The notes under the pieces are model-generated. The model did not search any database, was not told the origin of the DNA, and was given only the letters and a program-made list of their open reading frames with translations. The translations under genes were made by a program, and so were the position numbers. Shown here piece after piece: positions 28,613 to 37,325 of a stretch of 41,985 nucleotides of DNA (the stretch's first letter is position 1; each line of letters opens with the position of its first letter). Origin of the DNA: a virus. Where the stretch lies: positions 1 through 41,985 of IMG/VR virus record IMGVR_UViG_3300031379_000007. One strand, given 5' to 3'.

Positions 28613-29818
28613 ATGGCATACCAGACCAGTGCCAACATCGAAGTCGCGCTCAAGCGAGAGGGCACGACAGGCACCGCGCCGACTACCGTTACAGGCGCGA
28701 CGGTGCTGCGCATCACGGACAGCCCGGGGCTCGCGCTCAACCGGGCGGTCGTCCAGTCCAACGAGAAGCGGGACGACGGGCTCCGCTCCCAGGGCCGACT
28801 CGGCAGCAGGTCGGTTACCGGATCGTACAACTCCGAGCTCACGGTCGGCGGTGCCACGGACATCTTGTTCGAGGCGATTATGCGCTCTGCGTGGGCGACC
28901 GCCGTGGTGGTCGGGTTCGCTACAGTCACGACCGTGGCGGTCGGGACGAATGAGGTCGTGGCGGCTGACGGATCGTGGATCACCGAGGGCGTGCGCGTCG
29001 GGGACATCTTCCGGCTGTCGGGCACCAGCGTTTCGGGCAACAACGACACGAACAATCGCGTGACCGCGCTGACTACCCTGACCATCTCGGTCGCCACGGG
29101 CGCGTTCACCACGATGGCCGCAGCGTCTACGGGCACGATGACGATTCTGCGCAAGGTCGTGACGGCCACGACGCCGACCCGCTACTCGCACAGCGTCGAG
29201 CAGTACGACCAGGACACTGACCTGTCGGAACTGTTCCTGGGGTGCAGGCTCACGGGGGTGCGGCTGTCGCTCCGGCCCGGCCAGATGGCGACGGCAACCT
29301 ACACGTTCTTGGGCATGGACCGCACGGTGCTCGCCACGGGCACGAGCCCCTACTTCACGTCGCCCACGCGGACGACGGATACCGGGCTGGTGGCCGACGA
29401 TGCCTCAATCCGTTACAACGGCGCAACGGTCGCCACGTTCACGGGCTTCGATCTCGATTTCGAGATCGCGGCGGCTGCGCAGCCGGTGATCGGCTCGTTC
29501 GTGTCGCCCGACATCTTCGACAACGACCTGACGGTCACGGGCTCGATCACGGGCCTGCGCTCCGACTTCTCCAACCTCACGCTCTACGACGCAGAGACGG
29601 AGTTCGAGATCGGGATTCTGCTGGAGGAGCTGGAGACGGCGCCGAAGGACTGCATCTCGCTGTTCTTCCCGCGCGTGAAGATCCAGGGCTTGTCCGCCCC
29701 GGTCGGTGGGGGCGATGGCGCCAAGATCGAGACATTGCAGCTCATGTTCGGGCCAAAGGTCACAGCCACGGGCTACGACGCCGGGATCTGCACGATCCAG
29801 ACCAGCGAGACGGCGTAA
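28613..29818 (+). CDS. Tail tube protein
   Basis: The 401-residue product is consistent with a phage tail tube protein of the Tube_2 type: MAYQTSANIEVALKREGTTG, SNEKRDDGLRSQGRLGSRSVTGSYNSELTVGG, HSVEQYDQDTDLSELFLGCRL, LSLRPGQMATATYTFLGMD, and a C-terminal LMFGPKVTA strand. Residues ~118-183 hold a beta module like that in the gene upstream. It polymerises around the tape measure. AGGAGGT lies 9 bases upstream of the ATG, one of the strongest ribosome sites here. Confidence 0.8.
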   Translation: MAYQTSANIEVALKREGTTGTAPTTVTGATVLRITDSPGLALNRAVVQSNEKRDDGLRSQGRLGSRSVTGSYNSELTVGGATDILFEAIMRSAWATAVVVGFATVTTVAVGTNEVVAADGSWITEGVRVGDIFRLSGTSVSGNNDTNNRVTALTTLTISVATGAFTTMAAASTGTMTILRKVVTATTPTRYSHSVEQYDQDTDLSELFLGCRLTGVRLSLRPGQMATATYTFLGMDRTVLATGTSPYFTSPTRTTDTGLVADDASIRYNGATVATFTGFDLDFEIAAAAQPVIGSFVSPDIFDNDLTVTGSITGLRSDFSNLTLYDAETEFEIGILLEELETAPKDCISLFFPRVKIQGLSAPVGGGDGAKIETLQLMFGPKVTATGYDAGICTIQTSETA

Positions 29819-29961
29819 TGATGGGCCGCCGGGCGCACGCTTACGGCGGGATGGGGAGGACCGGGAAACCAAGAGGTCCCGCGTCCCTGGTGGTGCCGAA
29901 CGGTTGCTCCGGGCCGTATCGGGTGTGCCGCTACCAGGGCGCGGGCCAACCCGTAACATGA
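29818..29961 (+). CDS. 47-residue candidate ORF after the tube gene
   Basis: The ATG shares its A with the tube gene's TAA, and the ORF runs to TGA. The peptide is basic and Gly/Arg-rich, with CSGPYRVCRY near the end. No family and no independent ribosome site. It fills an otherwise empty 155-base gap. It may be a coupled small gene or only an untranslated spacer. Confidence 0.3.
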   Translation: MMGRRAHAYGGMGRTGKPRGPASLVVPNGCSGPYRVCRYQGAGQPVT

Positions 29962-29973
29962 GGAGCACGCCCA

Positions 29974-30381
29974 ATGAACATTGGAGAGATCAAGAGCCTG
30001 GTCGCCAAGGAGAACGATGGCGCGGCCATCCCGATCTATCAGAAGAACGGGGACCCGTACCTGGGCGCCGACGGCGAACAGTCCACCATCACGGTGGTCG
30101 GCTCGGAGTCCAAGCAGTACAAGGCCGCAAGGCACACGCAGTACCGCCGGATGCAGAAGCGGGTGAAGTTGGGAAGGGGCGAGGCCACGCCAGAGGAATT
30201 GGAGCGGGACGTTCTGGATCTGGCGGCTGCTGCCGTAGTTGGGTTCAGCGGATGGGAAGAGGGCGGCGAGCCGCTCGCCTTCACGCCCGAGAACGTCAAG
30301 CTGCTGCTCGGCTTCGATCACATTCTCGATCAGGTGCAGGCAGGGATTCACAGGCACGCCAGTTTTTTCGGGGACGAATAG
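29974..30381 (+). CDS. Tail assembly chaperone, gpG-like
   Basis: The 135-residue product is acidic-helical, with EIKSLVAKENDGAAIPIYQ, a THRPRM-like basic middle (TQYRRMQKRVKLGRGEATPEELERD), then ENVKLLLGFDHILDQVQAGIHRH. The layout and position (between tube and tape measure genes) are those of tail assembly chaperones. The end of the frame carries a slippery site, which would extend it into the next gene as a G-T fusion of about 253 residues. GAGGAG precedes the ATG by 9 bases. Confidence 0.7.
   Translation: MNIGEIKSLVAKENDGAAIPIYQKNGDPYLGADGEQSTITVVGSESKQYKAARHTQYRRMQKRVKLGRGEATPEELERDVLDLAAAAVVGFSGWEEGGEPLAFTPENVKLLLGFDHILDQVQAGIHRHASFFGDE
30363..30369 (+). other. Programmed -1 frameshift site T_TTT_TTC
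   Basis: In the chaperone frame the codons read AGT TTT TTC GGG. TTTTTTC is therefore in exact X_XXY_YYZ phase, 10 bases before the TAG. After slippage the frame reads CGG GGA CGA ATA GCC and continues, without a stop, into the ATG of the gene at 30384. Confidence 0.75.
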
Positions 30382-30383
30382 CC

Positions 30384-30734
30384 ATGCTGGTGGAGTACGC
30401 GCGGTGGGAAGCCGAGATGCGGCGCAAGGCCGGTGACGGCGCAGAGGCGCGTGCCCACCTGGAGGCTAGTGCGCGGAAAGGCAACCCGGACGCCATCGCC
30501 AAGCTATCGGGCCCCGGGTTCCCCGAGGAGATGGAGTATCTGTGGCGGTGGGCGCTGGAGTTGCACGGCAGGAGCGGTGCGGGCATGGCGGGCGCTGCCC
30601 CGCTGGCGTTCAGCACCGTGATGGATTGGGCGCGGCTCACGGGCAATGATCCTGACCCGCTCGAGGTGGAGGCGCTGATCGCCGTAGACGCGGCGCTGCT
30701 GTCCGCTGGCCACGCACCCGAGGGGAGCAACTAA
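30384..30734 (+). CDS. Tail assembly chaperone, gpT-like (likely made as a -1 fusion)
   Basis: The 116-residue product has LVEYARWEAEMRRKAGDG, then PGFPEEMEYLWRWALELHGRSGAG and PLAFSTVMDWARLTGNDPDPLEVEALIAVDAALL, the pattern of second-frame tail chaperones next to tape measure genes. No good ribosome site precedes ATG 30384 (only GGGGA), and the upstream frame is open for hundreds of bases, so expression by -1 frameshift from 29974 is more likely than independent initiation. The fusion would span 29974-30734. Confidence 0.7.
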   Translation: MLVEYARWEAEMRRKAGDGAEARAHLEASARKGNPDAIAKLSGPGFPEEMEYLWRWALELHGRSGAGMAGAAPLAFSTVMDWARLTGNDPDPLEVEALIAVDAALLSAGHAPEGSN

Positions 30735-30735
30735 C

Positions 30736-33700
30736 ATGGCCGACATTGCAACCCTCGGGCTCCGGGTAGATGCCAACGGGATAAGCGACGGCACGCGTGC
30801 TCTGCGCAACATGGCGGACCAGGGCGCCAAGACCGAAGACCGGATGAGGAAGCTCGGGACTGTGGTCAAGGCGGTTGGAGCGACGTTCGGCGCCTACAAG
30901 CTTGCCCAGTGGGCGAAAGACACGCTCATGCTCGGGGCGCGCTACGAGACGCTGGGCGTAGCAATGGAGGTCGTCGGCAAGAACGCCTTCAAGACGGCGG
31001 CGGACATGGACCGGCTCCAGGCGTCGCTTGAAAAGACGGGCATCTCCATGATCGAGGCCCGGAGCAACTTGGCGCGCATGGTATCGGCCGAGTTGGATCT
31101 GGAGCGGGCCACGGGGCTGGCGCGTCTCGCCCAGGACGCCGCGGTCATCGCCAACACGAACTCTTCGGAATCGTTCGAGCGCCTCATCACCGGCATCACC
31201 ACGGGCCAGACGCGCATCCTGCGCACGCTCGGGATCTTCGTTGACTTCCACGATGCCCTGGAGCGTGGCGCCAAGGAGATGGGCAAGACCGCCCAAGCCC
31301 TCACGGAACAGGAATCGGCGCAGATCCGGGCCAATGCGGTGATGGAATCGGGTACGCGCATCGCTGGCGCATACGAAGCCGCGATGGAGACAGCCGGCAA
31401 GCAGCTCAACTCGACTGTCCGCTATCTGGAAGATGCCAAGGTCAAGGTGAGCGAGGCATTCCAGCCGCAATTCACTGCGGCGGTATTCGCCTACGCGAAC
31501 GCCCTCAAATTCGCTGGCGAACACGCCCAGGCGATTAGTACCACGCTGAAGGTGATGCTGGCCCTGTTCTCCGCTCGGGTTGTATCGGAGGCTACCACAC
31601 GACTAAGCATGTACAACGCCGCGCTTCGCCAGACGGCGCTTGCTCAGGCGGCCGCCGCGACATCTGCCGGCACGCTCACAACCGCCACGACTGCGACGGG
31701 CAGGGCCATGGCAACGGCGGGTACCCTGGCGAAAGGCGCGTGGGTGGCCATTGGTGGACTGATAGGTGCTGCGGCTATCGGCGCGCTCGCGATCAACGCC
31801 GTTCTCGACAAGTACCTGGCCAGGCTGGTCGAAGCCAACGAACTGACCGCCGAAGAGCAGGCGTTGTGGGAGAAGACGCAGAGGATATGGGCGGATAGGG
31901 AGGCCGCCGCCGCTGCCGCTGCCGAGAAGGAAAAGGAACGGCTGGCGGCCGAACAGGCGGCCGCTCTTGCGGCTGCGGAGAAGGCGAAGGAAGCGGCCAA
32001 GGAAGCGCGCTCGCTTGAGATCGAGTTGGGGCACCAGCGTGCGCTCGTCGGTGCGTTCGGTGAGACCACCGAGGCCCTGGATGCGCTCAACCTCGAATAC
32101 GAGAAGCGGGCCGCGCTCGCCAAGCTCGCCGAAGAGTATACGGGCGCGGATCTTGCCCGGCTAACTGAACTGACTGAGGCGATCTATGCCCAACGCCAGG
32201 CCCTGGCCGACCTCGAAGAGCAGCGCCGCCGGACGGAGGCGGCCACGTTGCCGCTGACCACCAGTATGGGGTTGGTCTCGGAAGTGACCGGGGCGGAAAT
32301 CAGCTTGGAGAGGGAGCTTGAGGCGCGTAAGAAGTTGCTGGCCGCTACCCTGGCTGGTAGGGACGCCGTGCGCGAACTCGCCATCGCTGAGGCCGGCGCG
32401 GCTGCGGCTGCCCAAGCGTTGGCGGCCGGCATGCCGGAAACCGCAGAACGTATGCGGGAGATGGCCGAAGCGGCCGCGCGGATCGGATTCGCCATCCAAG
32501 ACGCACAGAATGCGGCTGTTGAGACCACCGACATCGTAGCCGAATCCCTGCGCGCGATCAGCATGCAACTCGGCGGGCTCGCCGGAGACGTCGGCCAGGT
32601 CGTCACGCAGTTCTTCCTTATGGCCGAGGCCGCACAGAAGGCGGCCGCAGCGGCGGATAATTCGTTCGGTGCGGGCGAGTATTTCCAGGCCGGCGGGGCA
32701 GCTGTGGCGCCTGCCGTCGCCGCCATGAGCTTCTCCGGCGTTGCCAACAGCATTATCGGCATGTTCGCCGCCGAAAGCCGGGCGCGGGAAGAGCTGCGCA
32801 AGGCCCAAGAAGAGAACACACGTGCCCTGGAGCGTGTCGGCAAGTCCATCGAAGAGTACGGCGAGCGACTCGCGGGACTCTCCGCGCGACAGATCCAGGA
32901 CTTCCGCGACGTTCTGGCGTTTCTGCAAGCCGGTCAGGCTGGCGCAAACTACACTGCCGCAGAGCCCACGCGGGGCACATGGGAGGACACGGTTCGCTAT
33001 TTCGGCATGGACCCGAACGCGATTTCGGGTGCCCAGGCTGCCGCGCTCATCCAACTGATCCAGGACATGCTTGCCGAGGCGTTCAAGCAGGTCCAGGAGC
33101 AGGTGGTCCCCGACTTCGCCGCGCGGGCCGCCACGCTTGCCGGTGATGAGTTGGAGGCGGCGCGGATCCGGCGTGAGGCCGCCGCCGCACGCGAGATCGC
33201 CGAGCTGGAGAAGCTGGCGGCTGCCGGGTTCATCACCGCCGAGCAACTGGCCGAGTTCAGCGACATCATCGGGCGCGAGTTGACCCAAGCGGCCAGGGAC
33301 GCGGCCGACGCGGTCGAGGAGGCCGCCCGCCAGATGGCCGAGGCCACCCGCGCGCTCGTGGAGGACCTGGCGGTGCGTGGCTTGCGGGCATCGGGCCGGA
33401 GCGCTGAGGCCGATACGCTGGCGCTCCTTCTTCGCCAGGTCGAGGAGCGCAGGGCCGCCGCCTACGAATCACCCGAGGTGCGCGAACTCCTAGAGGCCGT
33501 CCACGAGCTTGAGCGCATTGAGCTCGCCGCGCAACAGGCGATCGGCGCCGTGAACGACAACTTGCAGTTGCAGCTCGCCGCGCTCGAAGACGAGGCCAGC
33601 GCCATGCGCAAGGCATTCGAGAAAGAGGACGCCGCGCTGGCCGACCAGATCGAGCTTGCCCAGGCCGAGTTGCGCGTGACCGAGGAGATGTACAGCGCGC

Positions 33701-34671
33701 AGATCAAGCTCGCTCAGGAGCAGCTCCGCACGGCCAACGAGCAACTCCGTGCGCAGGAGCGGACGGTCGATGAGTTGCGCAACGTCGTCACCAACCTGGC
33801 CGAGTACCGCCAAAGCCTACTGACCAGCAACCTCTCGCCGCTCTCACCCATCCAGCAGCTTGAGGCGGCGCGCGCCGAGTTCGAGAAGCTCGCGACCCAA
33901 GCCTACGGCGGAAGCATTGAGGCCGGCCAGGCATTGCCCGGCGCGGCCCGGACGTACCTCGAAGCCTCTCGGGGCGTTTACGCGAGCGGCGCGGGATACC
34001 AGGCCGATTGGGTTGCCGTCACTGAGGCGCTCGCCGCCGCGGAAGACCGGTTCGCCGGGCAGTTGACCGTCGAAGAGCAGATGCTTTCGGCGCTCCAGAC
34101 GCAGGTCACGCAGCTGGAGACGCAGATCGCTGTCGCTCAGGCCGCTCGTGACGATGCAATCGCCAAGGCGGAGGCCCAGATCGCCTTGATGCAGGCCGCT
34201 CGGGAGGCCGCCAGGCAACAGTACGAGGCCCAGATTGCGGCGATTGAAGAGCAGATGGAGACCGCCCGGCGCGAGGCCGACGCCCAGATCCGGGCGATTC
34301 GCGCCGCGGCCCATGAGGCGGCGGCCCACGCCCAGGCGCAGATCGACGCGCTGCTCGACATTCTGCTTGGCGTGCTTGATCTTCGCCGCGCGTTTGACTT
34401 GTTCGCCAGAGAGCTTATCGGCAGGACAGATCCCGGCGGGGGCGGGCAGATCCCGCCGCCGATCGTGTTCGATTCGGCCGCGTTCAGGACGACCGAGAAC
34501 CGGCTGGAAACGCTCGTGACGACCTCGCGTGAGCAGGACAAGAAACTGGGCGCCTCGCTCACGATCCTCCAGAGCGGCTTCGCCTCCGTGTCCGAACGGT
34601 TGGAGGCGGTCGAGGAGGCCGTAGGCATCGTGGGCACGAAGATCACCAGAAGCGTGGAGGCTATCTCATGA
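30736..34671 (+). CDS. Tape measure protein
   Basis: The 1,311-residue product is the longest complete gene. It begins with LGLRVDANGISDGTRALRNMADQG, the usual tape measure start, and is mostly alpha-helical with long Ala/Glu/Arg coiled coils. A hydrophobic stretch (GAWVAIGGLIGAAAIGALAI, residues ~334-353) could cross a membrane during DNA ejection. By the common scaling of about 1.5 angstroms per residue, the tail would be around 0.2 micrometres. The C-terminal end has coiled-coil repeats near 1115-1210 and a short RLEAVEEAVG helix. No peptidase or lysozyme domain was recognised. Confidence 0.9.
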   Translation: MADIATLGLRVDANGISDGTRALRNMADQGAKTEDRMRKLGTVVKAVGATFGAYKLAQWAKDTLMLGARYETLGVAMEVVGKNAFKTAADMDRLQASLEKTGISMIEARSNLARMVSAELDLERATGLARLAQDAAVIANTNSSESFERLITGITTGQTRILRTLGIFVDFHDALERGAKEMGKTAQALTEQESAQIRANAVMESGTRIAGAYEAAMETAGKQLNSTVRYLEDAKVKVSEAFQPQFTAAVFAYANALKFAGEHAQAISTTLKVMLALFSARVVSEATTRLSMYNAALRQTALAQAAAATSAGTLTTATTATGRAMATAGTLAKGAWVAIGGLIGAAAIGALAINAVLDKYLARLVEANELTAEEQALWEKTQRIWADREAAAAAAAEKEKERLAAEQAAALAAAEKAKEAAKEARSLEIELGHQRALVGAFGETTEALDALNLEYEKRAALAKLAEEYTGADLARLTELTEAIYAQRQALADLEEQRRRTEAATLPLTTSMGLVSEVTGAEISLERELEARKKLLAATLAGRDAVRELAIAEAGAAAAAQALAAGMPETAERMREMAEAAARIGFAIQDAQNAAVETTDIVAESLRAISMQLGGLAGDVGQVVTQFFLMAEAAQKAAAAADNSFGAGEYFQAGGAAVAPAVAAMSFSGVANSIIGMFAAESRAREELRKAQEENTRALERVGKSIEEYGERLAGLSARQIQDFRDVLAFLQAGQAGANYTAAEPTRGTWEDTVRYFGMDPNAISGAQAAALIQLIQDMLAEAFKQVQEQVVPDFAARAATLAGDELEAARIRREAAAAREIAELEKLAAAGFITAEQLAEFSDIIGRELTQAARDAADAVEEAARQMAEATRALVEDLAVRGLRASGRSAEADTLALLLRQVEERRAAAYESPEVRELLEAVHELERIELAAQQAIGAVNDNLQLQLAALEDEASAMRKAFEKEDAALADQIELAQAELRVTEEMYSAQIKLAQEQLRTANEQLRAQERTVDELRNVVTNLAEYRQSLLTSNLSPLSPIQQLEAARAEFEKLATQAYGGSIEAGQALPGAARTYLEASRGVYASGAGYQADWVAVTEALAAAEDRFAGQLTVEEQMLSALQTQVTQLETQIAVAQAARDDAIAKAEAQIALMQAAREAARQQYEAQIAAIEEQMETARREADAQIRAIRAAAHEAAAHAQAQIDALLDILLGVLDLRRAFDLFARELIGRTDPGGGGQIPPPIVFDSAAFRTTENRLETLVTTSREQDKKLGASLTILQSGFASVSERLEAVEEAVGIVGTKITRSVEAIS

Positions 34672-34847
34672 CACGTAAGGCCTGGTGGCTGATTGGCTTG
34701 CTGGCCCTGGCCAGCTGCGTTAGCGGTGAACCGTTCGCGCCGGAGCTGTTGTGCACCGAGTCGGACACGGTGCTGGCAAACGGCTGGACCGCTCACATCA
34801 CGGTCTGCCGTGAGCTTCCGTCCATCATCACAGAGATTCGTCGGTGA
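34668..34847 (+). CDS. Mini-lipoprotein (paralogue of 14958-15143)
   Basis: The 59-residue product starts MTRKAWWLIGLLALASC, a signal with lipobox LASC (lipid Cys17), and the mature part is CVSGEPFAPELLC, then ITVCRELPSIITEIRR. It shares C-V-x-G-x-P-F-x-P-E, a later C-R and the I-x-x-E-I-R-R end with the protein at 14958-15143. Its position between tape measure and tail-tip genes, with ATGA and GTGA overlaps, implies late expression. Function unknown; a receptor-blocking lipoprotein such as T5 Llp is one speculative analogy. Confidence 0.7.
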   Translation: MTRKAWWLIGLLALASCVSGEPFAPELLCTESDTVLANGWTAHITVCRELPSIITEIRR

Positions 34848-37318
34848 AAGTGTTCGCTGCCGTCGTGTCCGCCTACGATACCGTGGGCGCTGCGGCGAAG
34901 ACGCTGTACTTTGCCACGAAGGGCTTCGCGTCTACGGCGGCCGATACGCCGGCGCACACGCCGTTCATCGAGTGCATGCTCCAGCCCGCTACCATGCGGC
35001 GCGACGCCCTCGCGCCCGGAACGACGATGGGCGCATCGAAGGTCGGTGTGGGCCATCTGGTGCTCGACAATTCTGACGGCTCGCTCGACTACCTGCTCGA
35101 CTATGCGTTCGACGGCCGCGCGATCACCGACTACATGGCCGATGCCGAAGGCACCGTGTTCCCCGGTGGATATGAGGTGCTGACGCGCACCACGATGGAG
35201 CAGGCGGAGTTCTCACTGAAAACGGTGACGCTCCGGCTCTGCGATCGCCAGCTTGAGCTTGAGGTGCCGCTCCAGCCGACACCGTATGCCGGGGACAACG
35301 TACTACCCGCCGGGCTTGAAGGCGTGGAGGATCTCAAGGGCAAGCCGAAGCCGCTGGCGTTCGGTGTGGTGCGCAACGTCAGCCCGCCATGCGTCAACAC
35401 CTCGAAGCTCATCTATCAGGTGAGCGATGGCGCGGTGGCTTCGATAGATGGCGTGTACGACAGCGGGATGTTGCTCTCGGCAGGCACCAATTTTTCGTGG
35501 GTAAGGCATTCACTTATCCGTCCGATGTCCATGAATGGCGTAGTGTGGGCCGAAAGGCACAAGCTCTTCGTGGCGTTCGGTGTACTGACCGGCTCCATCG
35601 CGACATCCCCCGATGGGGAGGTGTGGACCTACCGCGAGGTGCCGGGGATGTATAGCGCCACCGCCCCAGCTTCTACGTTGACCCTGGAGGGGCTGGAGTG
35701 GTCGGAGGACGCCGGTCTGTTCGTGGCGGTCGGTAACACGGGGGCTGGCGGCACGGGGAAGATTTTCGTTTCCGCCGACGGCATCGTCTGGGTTGAGAAG
35801 GTGTCCACGTCCGCCACGGCCAACCACCGCCTTCTCGACGCTGCTTATAGTCCTACCCTCGACATGTGGGTGGTGACGGGCGAAGACGCCCACATTGAAA
35901 CCTCCACGGACATGGACACGTGGACCGCGCGGGTGTCTGCGTTCACGGCAACAAGCGAGATCTACGGTATCTGCTGGTCGCCGGATGAGGCGATCTTCGT
36001 TGCGGTGGGTTCTGCAGGGGAGATCAATACCTCGCCCGATGGGGTTAACTGGAACCTGGAAGCCGGTACGTCCTTCGGTGCCACGTGGATTGGCGACGTG
36101 GCATGGAACGCGAGGTTGGGCCTGTTCGCTGCCGTGGGCGAGTCGGGCAAGATTGGCACGTCGCCGGACGGGGTGGCGTGGACGGATCGGGTGTCGCCTG
36201 TGGCCACGAACCTCAACAATGTCATCGCTACGGCCTACGGGTTCATAGCGGTCGGAAATAGCTGTCGGACTGTCATCTCAGAAGACGGTATTACGTGGGT
36301 TCTGAAGGCGGATTTTGACACCGGGGGGCGGAGTGCCAGGGGCGTCGCGGTAGGCGGCGGGCGTTGCGTTGTGATTAACTCCAACGTGGAAAGCAACGTG
36401 TCGATGCTGGTGAGTCGCATCTATGTGTCCGAGGCCGACCTCCTAGACGATGCCAGGGCGCCGGACGCGGGGGGCATCGGGATCTACCTGGCTGGCGGTT
36501 ACGTCCGCCTGGGCTCCACTCCATTTGGGCTTGTGACCGCCGATGTGACGCAGGGCGCCGCCGCTGCCAATCGCACGGCGGCACAGGGCTGGAAATGGGC
36601 GCTGGAGGCTGCGGGCATGACCGTGGCCGATTGGTCTGCGGCTGACATCGCTGCGCTGGACGTGGCGAACAATGCGGAGGTCGGCTATTGGTCCGGGCTC
36701 CAGCCCGTGACATGCGCGACGGTCGCGTCGCTCATGACGGGCAGCGTAGGCGCATGGTGGGGCGTGGACCGCACCGGGATCTACCGCACGGCCGTGCTTG
36801 GGGATCCGACCGGCGAGGCGGCGGACGTAAGCTTCATCGAAGAGCAGTTGGTCAAGGACCTGGAGCGCATCGCGACGGCCGATCCGGGTCGGGGTGTCCC
36901 GATCTGGCGATATGTGGTTCGGTACTCGAAGAACTACACGCCGCAAGCCGAGGTGGCCGCCTCGGTATCGGACGCGCGCCGGGCCGATCTAGCGCTGCCA
37001 TGGCGGGAGGAATTGGACGAAGACGCAGCGGTGAAGATGGCATATCTGCTGGCCCGTGAGCAGGTGGACGAAAGCTTGCTGGCCTATCAGGCCGACGCGC
37101 TGGCCGAGGCAACGCGCCGGCTCGCGCTCCGCAAGGTACGCCGCGACCGCTTCGAGTTCGTGGTGGCCCTGGACGCCGACAGTATTCAGACCGATCTCGG
37201 CTCGTTCGTTGAGTTGACGCACGGCCGGTTCGGGCTCACGGCCGGCAAGGTGTTCTGTTGCATCACGGTCGAGCCGGACGCAGTGAACGAGGTTCTTACG
37301 CTCGGGCTTTGGGGGTAG
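34844..37318 (+). CDS. Tail-tip/hub protein with inserted beta-propeller
   Basis: The 824-residue product has a tail-hub-like N-terminal ~200 residues (FIECMLQPATMRRDA, GHLVLDNSDGSLDYLLDYAFDGR, GKPKPLAFGVVRNV) and C-terminal ~300 residues. Between them are six spaced blades, each with a (S/T)-x-D-G-x-x-W type Asp-box: TSPDGEVW (~255), SADGIVW (~310), TSTDMDTW (~350), TSPDGVNW (~395), TSPDGVAW (~437) and SEDGITW (~477). Such propellers commonly bind glycans or receptors. The Asp-box also occurs in sialidases, but no catalytic set is seen. The insertion probably displays a receptor-binding platform. Confidence 0.7.
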   Translation: MKVFAAVVSAYDTVGAAAKTLYFATKGFASTAADTPAHTPFIECMLQPATMRRDALAPGTTMGASKVGVGHLVLDNSDGSLDYLLDYAFDGRAITDYMADAEGTVFPGGYEVLTRTTMEQAEFSLKTVTLRLCDRQLELEVPLQPTPYAGDNVLPAGLEGVEDLKGKPKPLAFGVVRNVSPPCVNTSKLIYQVSDGAVASIDGVYDSGMLLSAGTNFSWVRHSLIRPMSMNGVVWAERHKLFVAFGVLTGSIATSPDGEVWTYREVPGMYSATAPASTLTLEGLEWSEDAGLFVAVGNTGAGGTGKIFVSADGIVWVEKVSTSATANHRLLDAAYSPTLDMWVVTGEDAHIETSTDMDTWTARVSAFTATSEIYGICWSPDEAIFVAVGSAGEINTSPDGVNWNLEAGTSFGATWIGDVAWNARLGLFAAVGESGKIGTSPDGVAWTDRVSPVATNLNNVIATAYGFIAVGNSCRTVISEDGITWVLKADFDTGGRSARGVAVGGGRCVVINSNVESNVSMLVSRIYVSEADLLDDARAPDAGGIGIYLAGGYVRLGSTPFGLVTADVTQGAAAANRTAAQGWKWALEAAGMTVADWSAADIAALDVANNAEVGYWSGLQPVTCATVASLMTGSVGAWWGVDRTGIYRTAVLGDPTGEAADVSFIEEQLVKDLERIATADPGRGVPIWRYVVRYSKNYTPQAEVAASVSDARRADLALPWREELDEDAAVKMAYLLAREQVDESLLAYQADALAEATRRLALRKVRRDRFEFVVALDADSIQTDLGSFVELTHGRFGLTAGKVFCCITVEPDAVNEVLTLGLWG

Positions 37319-37325
37319 GTGCAAG

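Noticed and set aside
34844-37318. Sialidase (neuraminidase) function for the tail-tip propeller
   Set aside because: Asp-box motifs are present, but no arginine triad or Tyr/Glu catalytic set typical of sialidases was identified; Asp-boxes also occur in non-enzymatic propellers.
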